DNA of 14,427 bases from Bacteroidota bacterium (GTDB taxonomy: Bacteria; Bacteroidota; Bacteroidia; Flavobacteriales; Crocinitomicaceae). Positions 1 to 6,790 of this stretch are shown here, in pieces. The translations under genes were made by a program, and so were the position numbers. Where the stretch lies: contig JAKQEZ010000161.1 in assembly GCA_029558435.1 (NCBI GenBank), positions 1-14,427 on the forward strand. Direction: 5' to 3'. Positions within the stretch are counted from its first letter, which is position 1. Each line of letters starts with the position of its first letter. The notes beneath the pieces were generated by a model, which did not search any database, was not told the origin of the DNA, and was given only the letters and a program-made list of their open reading frames with translations.

Positions 1-192
1 GCTACATATTGTCTCGTGGCCATTGTCGAGCATGACTGCCAACTTAATAGGAGTACATTCAACGTCCTCCGTGTGTTGAGTCACTCGCTGCTTGACAAGA
101 CATCTATCAGAGATCTTTTTTCGAACTCTGAATCCCTTGACGATAGATATATAGAAGACTGCTCCCAACTGAAATTTGACTTTGTTTATTAA
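1..192 (+). CDS. IS4-family transposase, C-terminal fragment
   Basis: Frame 1 of the plus strand is open from the first base to a TAA at 190-192 and encodes 63 residues. They include CLVAIVEHD near the start, LNRSTFNVLRVLS in the middle and a terminal CSQLKFDF. This pattern matches, from memory, the C-terminus of Bacteroidota IS4-type (DUF4372-containing) DDE transposases. The catalytic part and the start lie outside the window, so whether the element is intact cannot be told. It is the only convincing plus-strand gene here and converges on the ter operon, whose last stop codon is 70 bases away. GC is nearer 45% than the roughly 35% of the neighbouring ter genes, as expected for a separately acquired insertion sequence. 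I could not identify the terminal inverted repeat; it should lie between 193 and about 260. Confidence 0.8.
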   Translation, partial: ATYCLVAIVEHDCQLNRSTFNVLRVLSHSLLDKTSIRDLFSNSESLDDRYIEDCSQLKFDFVY

Positions 193-194
193 CT

Positions 195-221
195 TAAAAA
201 TAGGCCATAATTTATTTGGCC
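195..221 (-). terminator. possible terminator of the ter operon
   Basis: Read on the minus strand, a GGCCA/TGGCC stem (arms 217-221 and 203-207, nine-base loop) is followed by TATTTTT. It sits 40 bases after the stop of the last ter gene. The stem is short, so termination is an inference; the hairpin could instead belong to the insertion-sequence end. Confidence 0.35.
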
Positions 222-261
222 ACTAGTGAACTAATATGTATAAAAATAATCTCATAACAAA

Positions 262-903
262 TTATATTACAGAGTGAACCTCAGGAGGTGGAGGTGGTAA
301 CAACATTTGGTCAGTAGCACCAATACTTCTATTACCAACACTAACCGATGCTGAAACCCATTTGAAAAACTGTTTAAATGTACCACTATCAGTTGTTTCA
401 AGACTAACAATTTTATCGGTAATCTTTTTTACATTATCAACATCCGTTTTTGAGCCTACAATACACGCGATTATGCTACCAAAATGGCGTTTTTGTATTT
501 CAGGTATTATTGTGTTAAAAAGCTGAGGGTCTGACGCTCTTCCATCACACATAATAAATAGTAAAGGCATCCAGTCTCCTTTTTTATCAGGCGTACTTAA
601 CTCCACTTCATTATCCACTTTTTTGCAAATAAATTGTAACGCTTCCCCTAAATGTGTTGGGCCTGATTCTGGTTGGTTAATAGTTGGTATTTGCAAACTT
701 TCTAGTTCTTTTAGAGGGACTAACAACTCAACATTTCTGTTGAAAGTAGCGATACTCATATACACTGATTCAATTGCAAATGGGTCCTGTCTTAAACTAG
801 CTACCATAGCCTCTAAACCTACTTTTATTGATTCAATAGGTTCACCTCTCATTGCTCCAGAGGTTTGAATCAAAATATATACTGGTAATCTTCTCATCCT
901 CAT
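262..903 (-). CDS. TerY-like vWA-domain protein with degenerate MIDAS
   Basis: A 213-residue von Willebrand factor A protein, clearly paralogous to the TerY-like protein at 3528-4166 (shared MRRLPVY start, GEPIE, LRQDP, a FKxFFKWVSASVS segment and a PPPPPEV tail). The first metal-site motif, DxSxS in the paralogue (D11, S13, S15), reads Q13-T-S15-G-A17 here, so the Asp and one Ser are gone; the later Thr (about T83) and Asp (D120, in CDGRASD) remain. In vWA proteins the MIDAS binds a divalent metal used to grip ligands, so this copy probably acts as a metal-independent scaffold or partner. The start could be the ATG at 903 or the one at 897, the latter matching the paralogue's MRRL. It is the last gene of the operon, 5 bases after the PH-domain gene. 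Confidence 0.88.
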   Translation of the reverse strand: MRMRRLPVYILIQTSGAMRGEPIESIKVGLEAMVASLRQDPFAIESVYMSIATFNRNVELLVPLKELESLQIPTINQPESGPTHLGEALQFICKKVDNEVELSTPDKKGDWMPLLFIMCDGRASDPQLFNTIIPEIQKRHFGSIIACIVGSKTDVDNVKKITDKIVSLETTDSGTFKQFFKWVSASVSVGNRSIGATDQMLLPPPPPEVHSVI

Positions 904-908
904 TTAAT

Positions 909-1277
909 TTAGCATAATTCTTGAAATCTTTTTCTGAAGGTAAGTGGGCTCTGGATATTGGCAAATATTTCTTTAGTACCACCTGTCCCTACGATTTGTA
1001 AACTACCATACCCTAAAATTCTTCCAAAAATACTTTGGTTAACATTTACACTTTCTATTTTCGACAAATTCATTTCAACTGTTTTGCGACTAATTAAACC
1101 GGTTTTAATTATTACTCGTTTATTTGTAATTGCAAATTCATCTGTCAATTTATCAATTAGTGGTGCAATAAATAAAGATAACAAAGCTCTTAAGGAGAAG
1201 AAAATTATCCAATGATAAGTGGTCTCATATTCGACAGCTTCACCTCGTATCAAATTATTATTTACATATGTTCCCAT
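909..1277 (-). CDS. membrane-anchored bacterial PH-domain protein (YdbS-like)
   Basis: A 122-residue protein. Residues about 23-41 are hydrophobic, and from residue 47 the sequence follows the bacterial PH domain (bPH2) pattern: EFAITNKRVIIKTG (47-60), then SIFGRILGYGSLQIVGTGG (82-100). Such proteins hold a small beta-barrel on the inner face of the membrane; their ligands are mostly unknown. Relatives I know of usually have two membrane helices before EFAIT, whereas here there is room for only one, interrupted by an Arg (R30), which suggests a loss inside the membrane hairpin. The gene lies between the second TerZ-like gene and the degenerate TerY, and has no counterpart in the first copy of that block. 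A 34-bp perfect palindrome sits 18 bases before its start, so it may be read only by readthrough. It could localise Ter proteins to the membrane (inference). Confidence 0.82.
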   Translation of the reverse strand: MGTYVNNNLIRGEAVEYETTYHWIIFFSLRALLSLFIAPLIDKLTDEFAITNKRVIIKTGLISRKTVEMNLSKIESVNVNQSIFGRILGYGSLQIVGTGGTKEIFANIQSPLTFRKRFQELC

Positions 1278-1295
1278 ACAGTTTAAGTATTTAAA

Positions 1296-1329
1296 TTAGG
1301 AAGTGTTGAAAATTTTCAACACTTCCTAA
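1296..1329 (-). terminator. 34-bp perfect palindrome: internal terminator or attenuator
   Basis: TTAGGAAGTGTTGAAAA (1296-1312) is followed directly by its exact reverse complement (1313-1329). In RNA it would form a strong hairpin in either direction. On the minus strand it lies 8 bases after the TerZ-like stop and is followed by AT-rich sequence (TTTAAATAC), without a long T run. Intrinsic termination or attenuation before the PH and TerY genes is likely. A dimeric regulator's operator or an RNA-processing site is the alternative. Confidence 0.65.
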
Positions 1330-1337
1330 AAGTTGTT

Positions 1338-1931
1338 TTACAAAAATTTACTTTTAATTGTTGCAACTGCATCCTTGTAAGTTCTGTCGCGTGTTGGTGT
1401 TCCGATGGCATTAAATTTCCATTCGCCGTTGTGTTTATAGAACATACCTAAAACCATTACTACATGGCCAGAGAAAGCTGGTTCTTTACCTATAGCATAA
1501 TTTGCAATTACATTTGTAACACGCTCGTTTGTTCCTTCATAGATTCTTACTGCTGCATGAGGAATAATTGCAAAGTCCTGCCCTCTGAAACTAGTTAAAA
1601 ACACAACAAGTTTTTCAACATTGGATTGCAGTTTATTAAGATCCACTGTGACTATTTCGTTATCAAGACCATCATCACCGCCTTCATCTCCACGAGTGTC
1701 GTCACCAGAATGTTTTAATGCTCCATTTGAGGATTCCCACCTTTCTCCCCATCCAATAATTTCGACTGTATTTTTATTACCATCAAAAGTTGCTACATAT
1801 AAGTCCAAATCTACTGAATCACCATTTGGTAGCACACCCCAGTTTGCACCGGCACAAAACTTTGTAATGGCACTGCCACTTTCTTTTTTAAGGTTAATTT
1901 TTTGACCTTTTACTAAATTTATTGTTGCCAT
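1338..1931 (-). CDS. TerD-family protein, TerZ-like (second block)
   Basis: A 197-residue TerD-domain protein starting MATINLVKGQ. Calcium-site motifs are visible: SVDLDLYV (39-46) and the acidic loop HSGDDTRGDEGGDDGLDNE (74-92), then VDLNKL and a final GEWKFNAIG before the C-terminal helix. The GGDDGLDNE signature and ITKFCAGANWG place it with the protein at 4163-4840 and with TerZ-type rather than TerD-type members. TerD-family domains bind Ca2+ through these acidic loops and work in the Ter stress response (tellurite, phage and colicin resistance in enteric plasmids). It follows the TerD gene by 17 bases, so it is co-transcribed, and a 34-bp palindrome lies just after its stop. It is shorter than its paralogue because that one carries an insert near residues 33-48. 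Confidence 0.9.
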   Translation of the reverse strand: MATINLVKGQKINLKKESGSAITKFCAGANWGVLPNGDSVDLDLYVATFDGNKNTVEIIGWGERWESSNGALKHSGDDTRGDEGGDDGLDNEIVTVDLNKLQSNVEKLVVFLTSFRGQDFAIIPHAAVRIYEGTNERVTNVIANYAIGKEPAFSGHVVMVLGMFYKHNGEWKFNAIGTPTRDRTYKDAVATIKSKFL

Positions 1932-1948
1932 ATTTCAATTATTAAGGT

Positions 1949-2506
1949 TTAAGTATACTTTTCAACAAATTTCTGTAATCCACCAGCAAATCCGGTTCCT
2001 ATGGCTTTAAATTTCCAATTACCATCTTTTTGATATAGTTCCCCGAATTCTACTGCTGTCTCAATTGAAAAATCTTCGCCCAAATCATATTTGAGAATTT
2101 CTTCATTGGTGGTTGGATCATAAATTCTAACAAAAGCATTTCGCACTTGACCAAAATTTTGTCTTCTGTTTTCGGCTTCATGAATTGTAACCACAAATGT
2201 AATTTTTTCACAACCTGAAGGCAGTTTTGATAAATCTACTTTGATAGATTCATCATCTCCCTCACCTACACCAGTCAGATTATCACCAGTGTGCTCAATA
2301 CACCCTTCAGGGCTTTTAAGATTGTTGTAAAAAATAAAATGTTGATCAGTCAACACTTTACCAGTACTACCAAGCATGAAGGCAGAAGCATCTAAATCAA
2401 ATGCTTGACCAGAGTCAGTTTCATTAACATCCCAACCCATACCTACAACGAATTTTTGGAGCGTTCCAATAGGAGCGTTGCCACCTTTTGTCAAATTAAT
2501 AGCCAT
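1949..2506 (-). CDS. terD: TerD-family calcium-binding stress protein (second block)
   Basis: A 185-residue canonical TerD/TerE-type protein. It opens with MAINLTKGG, has WDVNE at 25-29, FDLDASAF (36-43) and the Ca2+-binding loop GDNLTGVGEGDDE (74-86), then the family block [18 protein letters not shown] and VEFGELYQKDGNWKFKAIG. Length and motifs agree with single-domain TerD proteins (about 190 residues). It lacks the usual KGQ (KGGN instead) near the start. It sits 26 bases after the TerB-like gene and 17 bases before the TerZ-like gene, and is the counterpart of the gene at 4860-5414. Its cellular role is inferred from the family: a cytoplasmic or membrane-associated Ca2+-responsive component of the Ter complex. 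Confidence 0.95.
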   Translation of the reverse strand: MAINLTKGGNAPIGTLQKFVVGMGWDVNETDSGQAFDLDASAFMLGSTGKVLTDQHFIFYNNLKSPEGCIEHTGDNLTGVGEGDDESIKVDLSKLPSGCEKITFVVTIHEAENRRQNFGQVRNAFVRIYDPTTNEEILKYDLGEDFSIETAVEFGELYQKDGNWKFKAIGTGFAGGLQKFVEKYT

Positions 2507-2532
2507 AATAAATAAATTTTAAAGATTAGTAA

Positions 2533-3288
2533 TTAAAGTGTAAATTTTTGCGAAATACTTGTTGCTTTTGATTTGATGTTAGCAACAATAGCTTGCTCAA
2601 CCTCATCAAGGTTTCCGTCTTTCATGATTTTAGCAACTAGCCATTCAGCTTCTTCATCATCAACAATATTTGGGCTTGTTTCGTCTTCAAGAACATACTT
2701 GGAAATAGCTTCAACCATCAATGCTTTCCAGCTTTCATGGTTAGCTTTTCCTGAAACAGCATCGTTTAATTCAAAAAGCCATTCAGCTTCTTTTTTGTCA
2801 ACCTTAGATCCACCAGCACCGCCAGCACCATAGATGATTGATTTGATGGTTTTTACTTCCGCCGCATCAATTACTCCATCTTCTAAAATAAGATTTTTAA
2901 AACTTAGCAATACAAAATCCTGAAATTTCTCACAGGTACCCGTTGCTTTTTCAAGAATCTTAAGAAGAAGAGCTTGTTCAATTTCATCAATCTTTCCGTC
3001 ACCTTGAATTTTACCAATCAAATAATCAGCTTCTTCGTCATCAACAGAGCCATAAGATGTGTCATCTTTCAATACATGGTCAGTAATTGCTTTAACAAAC
3101 AAGTCTTTCCATGAATAATGGTTTTCTTTACCGGAAACAGCATCATTTAATTCAAACATAAAGTCTGCTTCTTCGCGGTCAATTTTCCCATCCTCATAAA
3201 TGGCTTGATTGATAGTTCTTACTTCATCTGCATCAATAATGCCATCGGCTAATATTGATGTCTTTAGTTGTTCCAATTTTTCACTCAT
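2533..3288 (-). CDS. tandem TerB-like acidic protein with EF-hand-like loops
   Basis: A 251-residue acidic, helical protein made of two copies of one unit of about 120 residues (roughly 1-116 and 127-242). Shared blocks include FELNDAVSGK, SWK and VDDEEA followed by a DG loop. DGxxDxxE loops occur at 15-22, 33-40, 97-104, 137-144 and 224-231. They resemble the acidic loops of TerB, a roughly 150-residue helical metal-binding partner of the TerC membrane protein, so this looks like a doubled TerB-like protein; a general EF-hand-like protein is the alternative. In the second unit one loop is replaced by a glycine-rich insert (GAGGAGGSK, 154-162). It lies between the small basic gene (54-base gap) and the second TerD gene. 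The gap holds a short sequence also found before the zinc-finger gene at 13903. Confidence 0.75.
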   Translation of the reverse strand: MSEKLEQLKTSILADGIIDADEVRTINQAIYEDGKIDREEADFMFELNDAVSGKENHYSWKDLFVKAITDHVLKDDTSYGSVDDEEADYLIGKIQGDGKIDEIEQALLLKILEKATGTCEKFQDFVLLSFKNLILEDGVIDAAEVKTIKSIIYGAGGAGGSKVDKKEAEWLFELNDAVSGKANHESWKALMVEAISKYVLEDETSPNIVDDEEAEWLVAKIMKDGNLDEVEQAIVANIKSKATSISQKFTL

Positions 3289-3309
3289 ATGAATTAATTA
3301 TTAAATATT

Positions 3310-3338
3310 TGCCTACTCTAGTTTGGTTTTCGGCTTCC
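3310..3338. repeat. short dispersed repeat, copy 1
   Basis: TGCCTACTCTA, five bases, then GTTTTCGGCTTCC. The same two blocks with a two-base spacer occur at 13925-13951. Both copies lie within 40 bases of the start of a minus-strand gene. Confidence 0.5.
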
Positions 3339-3342
3339 CCAA

Positions 3343-3525
3343 TTATTTTTTCTTTCCAAAAATTAGCGACATAAGTAAACTCAAAATGGATGAACCTACT
3401 TTGCGTTCTAAACCTTGTTTAGTTGTAGGAATTCCCGTTCTACGAGCAAAACTTTGTTTTGCACCGGAAATTCCTACCGCCCTTTTCCATGAAAATGAAA
3501 ACCCATAACTCTTATTCCGTCCCAT
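3343..3525 (-). CDS. small basic protein of the ter operon, unknown function
   Basis: A 60-residue basic protein (MGRNKSYGFSFSWKRAVG at the start). The central part, GISGAKQSFARRTGIPTTKQG, is rich in Lys and Arg, and the end is a hydrophobic or amphipathic stretch (SSILSLLMSLIFG) closed by KKK. That tail could sit on or in the membrane, with the basic part facing acidic partners such as TerB or TerD loops (inference). It starts 2 bases after the stop of the TerY gene, so coupled expression is likely, which supports it being real. I do not firmly recognise the family; the GIP(T)T-x-G-x-x-RK pattern looks conserved rather than random. No Shine-Dalgarno is seen. Confidence 0.65.
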   Translation of the reverse strand: MGRNKSYGFSFSWKRAVGISGAKQSFARRTGIPTTKQGLERKVGSSILSLLMSLIFGKKK

Positions 3526-3527
3526 AA

Positions 3528-4166
3528 TTAAACTACAATATTTACTTCGGGTGGTGGTGGTGGTAACTCATTTAAACCAGATACATCTTTTCCACTAGCT
3601 TCAATTTTTTGACTTCCAGTACTTACGGAAGCTGAAACCCATTTAAAAAATGCTTTAATAGTTGCACTATCTGCTGTATCAAGCTGAACGACGACTTCAG
3701 TAATTTGCTTTAAAATGCTGGTATTAGCACCTGACCCTGCTGCACAAGCCACAACCATTCCGAATTTTTGGTTTTTAAAATCGTTTAAACCTTTCTGCCA
3801 ATTGTCTGTAGGCTCACCATCTGTCATAATGAAAACCAAAGGTTTCCAATCTCCTTTTACTTCTGCTGTAGATTTTGTTACCTCTGAACTTACTTTATTT
3901 GCAAGTAAAGAAAGTGCATCACCTAAAGCAGTTGTCCCCGTAGCTTGTATGTCGGGCATCTGAAACATCGATAATTCAGTCAACGGAACAACCTGTCTTG
4001 CTGAACTGTCAAAAGTAATTACACTTAAAAAGGCAGTTTCCAACGCATACGGGTCTTGCCTTAACGTTGAAACCAAAACCTGAACGCCGTTTTTTACGGC
4101 TTCTATTGGTTCACCGGTCATTGAACCGGAAATATCCAAAACTAAATAAACTGGTAATCTTCTCAT
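3528..4166 (-). CDS. TerY-like vWA-domain protein, intact MIDAS
   Basis: A 212-residue protein that is almost entirely one von Willebrand factor A domain. The metal-ion-dependent adhesion site is complete: D11-I-S13-G-S15, T79 (in ATGTTALG) and D116 (in MTDGEPTD). TerY proteins of ter operons are single vWA domains of this size and are thought to organise Ter and other partner proteins through metal-bridged contacts. The C-terminus ends NELPPPPPEVNIVV, a proline-rich tail shared with the degenerate paralogue at 262-903 and a plausible docking peptide. The start codon overlaps the stop of the TerZ-like gene by an ATGA overlap (4163-4166), a sign of translational coupling. Confidence 0.93.
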   Translation of the reverse strand: MRRLPVYLVLDISGSMTGEPIEAVKNGVQVLVSTLRQDPYALETAFLSVITFDSSARQVVPLTELSMFQMPDIQATGTTALGDALSLLANKVSSEVTKSTAEVKGDWKPLVFIMTDGEPTDNWQKGLNDFKNQKFGMVVACAAGSGANTSILKQITEVVVQLDTADSATIKAFFKWVSASVSTGSQKIEASGKDVSGLNELPPPPPEVNIVV

Positions 4167-4840
4167 TTTGCGTATTTGTTTAAAATTGTTTGAATTGTTT
4201 CAAGAAAAACTTTGTCTTCTGTCGGGTCGCCTATAGCATCAAATTTCCATTCCCCATTGCGTTTATACAATTTCCCTAAAACTAAAGCCCTTTTATTAGC
4301 GAATGTAGAGTCTGTGGTTATGTCATAGTTAGAAAACACTTTATTAACCTTTGTTGATGTACCTTCGTACATACGGATTTTTGCGTAAGGGATATTCGTA
4401 AAATCAAAACTCTGACCTTGATTAAGATAGATATTGATAAAAAAGAAAATCTTCTCAATTGTCGAATTTACTTTATTTAAATCTACCGTTATAATTTCAT
4501 TGTCTAAACCATCATCTCCGCCTTGGTCGCCTTTCCTGTCATCACCACTATGATGTAATGAACCATCAACAGATGTTAATTTGCCAAGTGGAAGATTATT
4601 TCGTTGTAAAAAACCATTGTAATCTGGTGAATAGATATAGTCAATTAGATTCCCTGCATTATCTGTCATAATGCAACTTAAATCCAAATCGACATCTTCA
4701 ATGATTTTTTTACTTCCAAATAGCCCTTTTTTGATGGTTTCAATTGCACCCCAATTAACGCCAACACAGAAGTTAGTGAGTTTCTCACCTGTTTCTTTTC
4801 TTAGGTCAATTTTTTGACCTTTTGATAAATTTATTGCCAT
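4163..4840 (-). CDS. TerD-family protein, TerZ-like (first block)
   Basis: A 225-residue TerD-domain protein, MAINLSKGQKIDL at the start. It shows DVDLDLSC (49-56), the acidic loop HSGDDRKGDQGGDDGLDNE (97-115), VDLNKV, and a GEWKFDAIGDP end. The GGDDGLDNE signature groups it with the protein at 1338-1931. Compared with that paralogue it has extra residues at about 33-48 (KKGLFGSKK-type, basic) and at about 70-90. A similar GLFG segment occurs in the TerA-like protein encoded upstream at 5434-6093, and could be a membrane or partner contact. It is preceded by TerD (19 bases) and overlaps terY by 4 bases, forming a compact TerD-TerZ-TerY unit. Confidence 0.9.
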   Translation of the reverse strand: MAINLSKGQKIDLRKETGEKLTNFCVGVNWGAIETIKKGLFGSKKIIEDVDLDLSCIMTDNAGNLIDYIYSPDYNGFLQRNNLPLGKLTSVDGSLHHSGDDRKGDQGGDDGLDNEIITVDLNKVNSTIEKIFFFINIYLNQGQSFDFTNIPYAKIRMYEGTSTKVNKVFSNYDITTDSTFANKRALVLGKLYKRNGEWKFDAIGDPTEDKVFLETIQTILNKYAK

Positions 4841-4859
4841 TTTCTTGATATTTTAATGG

Positions 4860-5414
4860 TTAGTTATATTTGTTTAAATAGTCTTGTAAACCACCTTTTT
4901 GTCCAACCCCAACAGCTTCAAATTTCCATTCTCCGTTTCGTTTGTACAAACGACCAAATTCAACAGCCGTTTCAATAGAAAAATCTTCTTCCAATTCATA
5001 TTTCAGAATTTCTTCTTTTGTATCAGGGTTGTAAACACGTACAAAGGAATTTCTCACTTGGCCAAAGTTTTGTTTGCGATTTTCTGCATCATGAATTGTT
5101 ACGACAAAACACAGTTCTGTAGCATTTGGATTGATTTTAGACAAATCAATTTTTATGCTTTCATCGTCACCATCACCAGCTCCGGTAAGATTATCACCTA
5201 TATGTTCAACAGCACCATCAGGAGAAGTTAGGTTATTGTAGAAAACAAAATGAGAATCAGTTAGAAGTTTCTTGTTTTCGCCTAATACAAAAACAGAAGC
5301 ATCTAAATCAAAGTCTTGTCCTGTACTTGTAGCGTTGGCATCCCAGCCAAGCCCGACAACGAATTTTGGTAAATTCACATTTACCCGTTGCCCTTTTTCT
5401 AAATTTATTGCCAT
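4860..5414 (-). CDS. terD: TerD-family calcium-binding stress protein (first block)
   Basis: A 184-residue canonical TerD protein. Motifs in order: [26 protein letters not shown] (34-42), [13 protein letters not shown] (73-85), [18 protein letters not shown] and [18 protein letters not shown]. Both acidic clusters that make up the TerD calcium sites are intact. It lies 19 bases after the TerA-like gene and 19 bases before the TerZ-like gene, so it is inside the operon. It is most like the TerD proteins at 6788-7342 and 1949-2506, indicating recent amplification within the cluster. Confidence 0.95.
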   Translation of the reverse strand: MAINLEKGQRVNVNLPKFVVGLGWDANATSTGQDFDLDASVFVLGENKKLLTDSHFVFYNNLTSPDGAVEHIGDNLTGAGDGDDESIKIDLSKINPNATELCFVVTIHDAENRKQNFGQVRNSFVRVYNPDTKEEILKYELEEDFSIETAVEFGRLYKRNGEWKFEAVGVGQKGGLQDYLNKYN

Positions 5415-5433
5415 TGTATTTATGTTTTTATTA

Positions 5434-6093
5434 TTATTTACTGCCAGCAGTCCATTTCATTCCCCAATTATAAGCTTTATCGCAATCCCCGTGTCCATTG
5501 TGAAAGGTTACAAGTTTTTTAACTGTGATGGAGTCATTTTGGTCAAATAATATTTCTGCAATGGCACAAAACTTTTGAGAGCTGTATTGTTTGCCCATTT
5601 CAACAACAATTTCAGGATTTTCAGGAACTTTTATTGTAACTACTGCATTTGTTTCAGTCCATTTTGCAACGCCTTCATAAATAAAACAGTAAACTACAAT
5701 TCTTTTAAGTTCAGATAATCCTTGTGGATTAACTAAAATATTCTCCCCAGAACCAGCACCTGAGCGGTCATCGCCTGTATGCCAAACCCAGGGAATACCT
5801 GTATATTTTCCTTGTTTTGTTAGTCTGTCTTTGGGGCCTCCTTGTCCGTGTGCAAATTGGATTCCATCAATTACAGATTTTTGTCCATCATTAAGAAGAT
5901 AAAAACAACCTAAGTCAAGGTCAATGGCTTGCGAACCACCAAATAGACCAGATAAAAACCCTTTCTTTTGAGTTTCCTGTGTCCAATTCAAATTAATGAT
6001 AATCTCCTTGTTGGATTTATTCCCTTTCGACAAGTCAATTTTATGACTGTCGCCTTGTTTTTCAAGGGTTACTTTGTTTAGATTTATTGCCAT
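5434..6093 (-). CDS. TerA-like TerD-superfamily protein
   Basis: A 219-residue divergent member of the TerD superfamily. It keeps AIDLDLGCF (56-64) and [13 protein letters not shown] (105-117) but then departs from TerD. The end carries FCAIAEI and [14 protein letters not shown] (201-214), which I associate with the C-terminal part of TerA. Enteric TerA is about 380 residues with two such units, so this is a one-domain form. [10 protein letters not shown] stretch (45-53) precedes the first metal motif. It is followed after 19 bases by TerD and preceded after 11 bases by another TerD gene. A role as a Ca2+-binding component of the Ter complex is inferred from the family. Confidence 0.82.
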   Translation of the reverse strand: MAINLNKVTLEKQGDSHKIDLSKGNKSNKEIIINLNWTQETQKKGFLSGLFGGSQAIDLDLGCFYLLNDGQKSVIDGIQFAHGQGGPKDRLTKQGKYTGIPWVWHTGDDRSGAGSGENILVNPQGLSELKRIVVYCFIYEGVAKWTETNAVVTIKVPENPEIVVEMGKQYSSQKFCAIAEILFDQNDSITVKKLVTFHNGHGDCDKAYNWGMKWTAGSK

Positions 6094-6104
6094 AGCTATT
6101 GAAT

Positions 6105-6776
6105 TTAGTTATATTTTGATAATAGTTCCTCTAAACCACCATTATGTCCAAGACCTAAAGCCTGAATTTTCCATTCGTCATTTTTTCTGTATAATCGACA
6201 GAATTCCACAGAAGCACAAGCAGAGAAATCTTCAGTTAAATCATATAAGAATTCACCCTCACCATCCGCTTGACCCGGTCTGTATAGTCTAACATAAGCT
6301 CTTTCTACTTGTCCAAAATTCTGTTTTCTTTGCTTGTAATCAAAAATACTAACACAAATGATTATTTCTTGAACCTTGGTGCTTATTTTCGACAAATCAA
6401 AATCCATTGTCTCATCGTCACCATCCTCAGAAGTTTCGCCACTTTCATCATCAAGTGAGCCTATTACAGACAATTCAGGGTCAACTGGGCGGGATTTATG
6501 CCTCATTTCTTCATTACTACTCCAAAATGTATGTGGAGTAATTTTTAATGGGTACAAAAGATTTCCATCAGAATCAACTTTTAACCGACTTTCGCTATTG
6601 TAAAAAACTAAATAGTCATCAGATATTAATTTCTTATTAGAACCAAGCATAAAAGCCGATACATCTAAATCAAAATCATAACCTGTTGAATTATCTTCTC
6701 TAACATCCCAACCTAAACCGGCATGAAACTTATTCATACCAATAGCATGGTTTTGACCTTTTTCTAATCGTATCAT
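6105..6776 (-). CDS. TerD-family protein with expanded acidic loop
   Basis: A 223-residue TerD-domain protein. The first metal motif DFDLDVSAF (34-42) and the late blocks [17 protein letters not shown] and EFCRLYRKNDEWKIQALG are typical. Between FYN (about 60) and GDDE (about 119) it has some 36 extra residues, and the usual HxGDNLTGxG half of the calcium loop is replaced by a Ser/Glu/Asp-rich stretch (SLDDESGETSEDGDDE, 107-122). This should change metal affinity or create a partner site. Unlike its neighbours it begins MIRLEKGQ rather than MAINL, and it has a strong Shine-Dalgarno overlapping the previous stop codon, which fixes the start. Second gene of the operon. Confidence 0.92.
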   Translation of the reverse strand: MIRLEKGQNHAIGMNKFHAGLGWDVREDNSTGYDFDLDVSAFMLGSNKKLISDDYLVFYNSESRLKVDSDGNLLYPLKITPHTFWSSNEEMRHKSRPVDPELSVIGSLDDESGETSEDGDDETMDFDLSKISTKVQEIIICVSIFDYKQRKQNFGQVERAYVRLYRPGQADGEGEFLYDLTEDFSACASVEFCRLYRKNDEWKIQALGLGHNGGLEELLSKYN

Positions 6777-6783
6777 AACTCTT

Positions 6784-6790
6784 CCTCCTA
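6784..6790 (-). promoter_or_regulatory. strong Shine-Dalgarno overlapping upstream stop codon
   Basis: The minus strand reads TAGGAGGAAGAGTTATG: the TAG stop of the first TerD gene runs into AGGAGG, seven bases before the ATG at 6776. Other ter genes here have only A-rich leaders, as is usual in Bacteroidota, so this site stands out. Confidence 0.7.
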
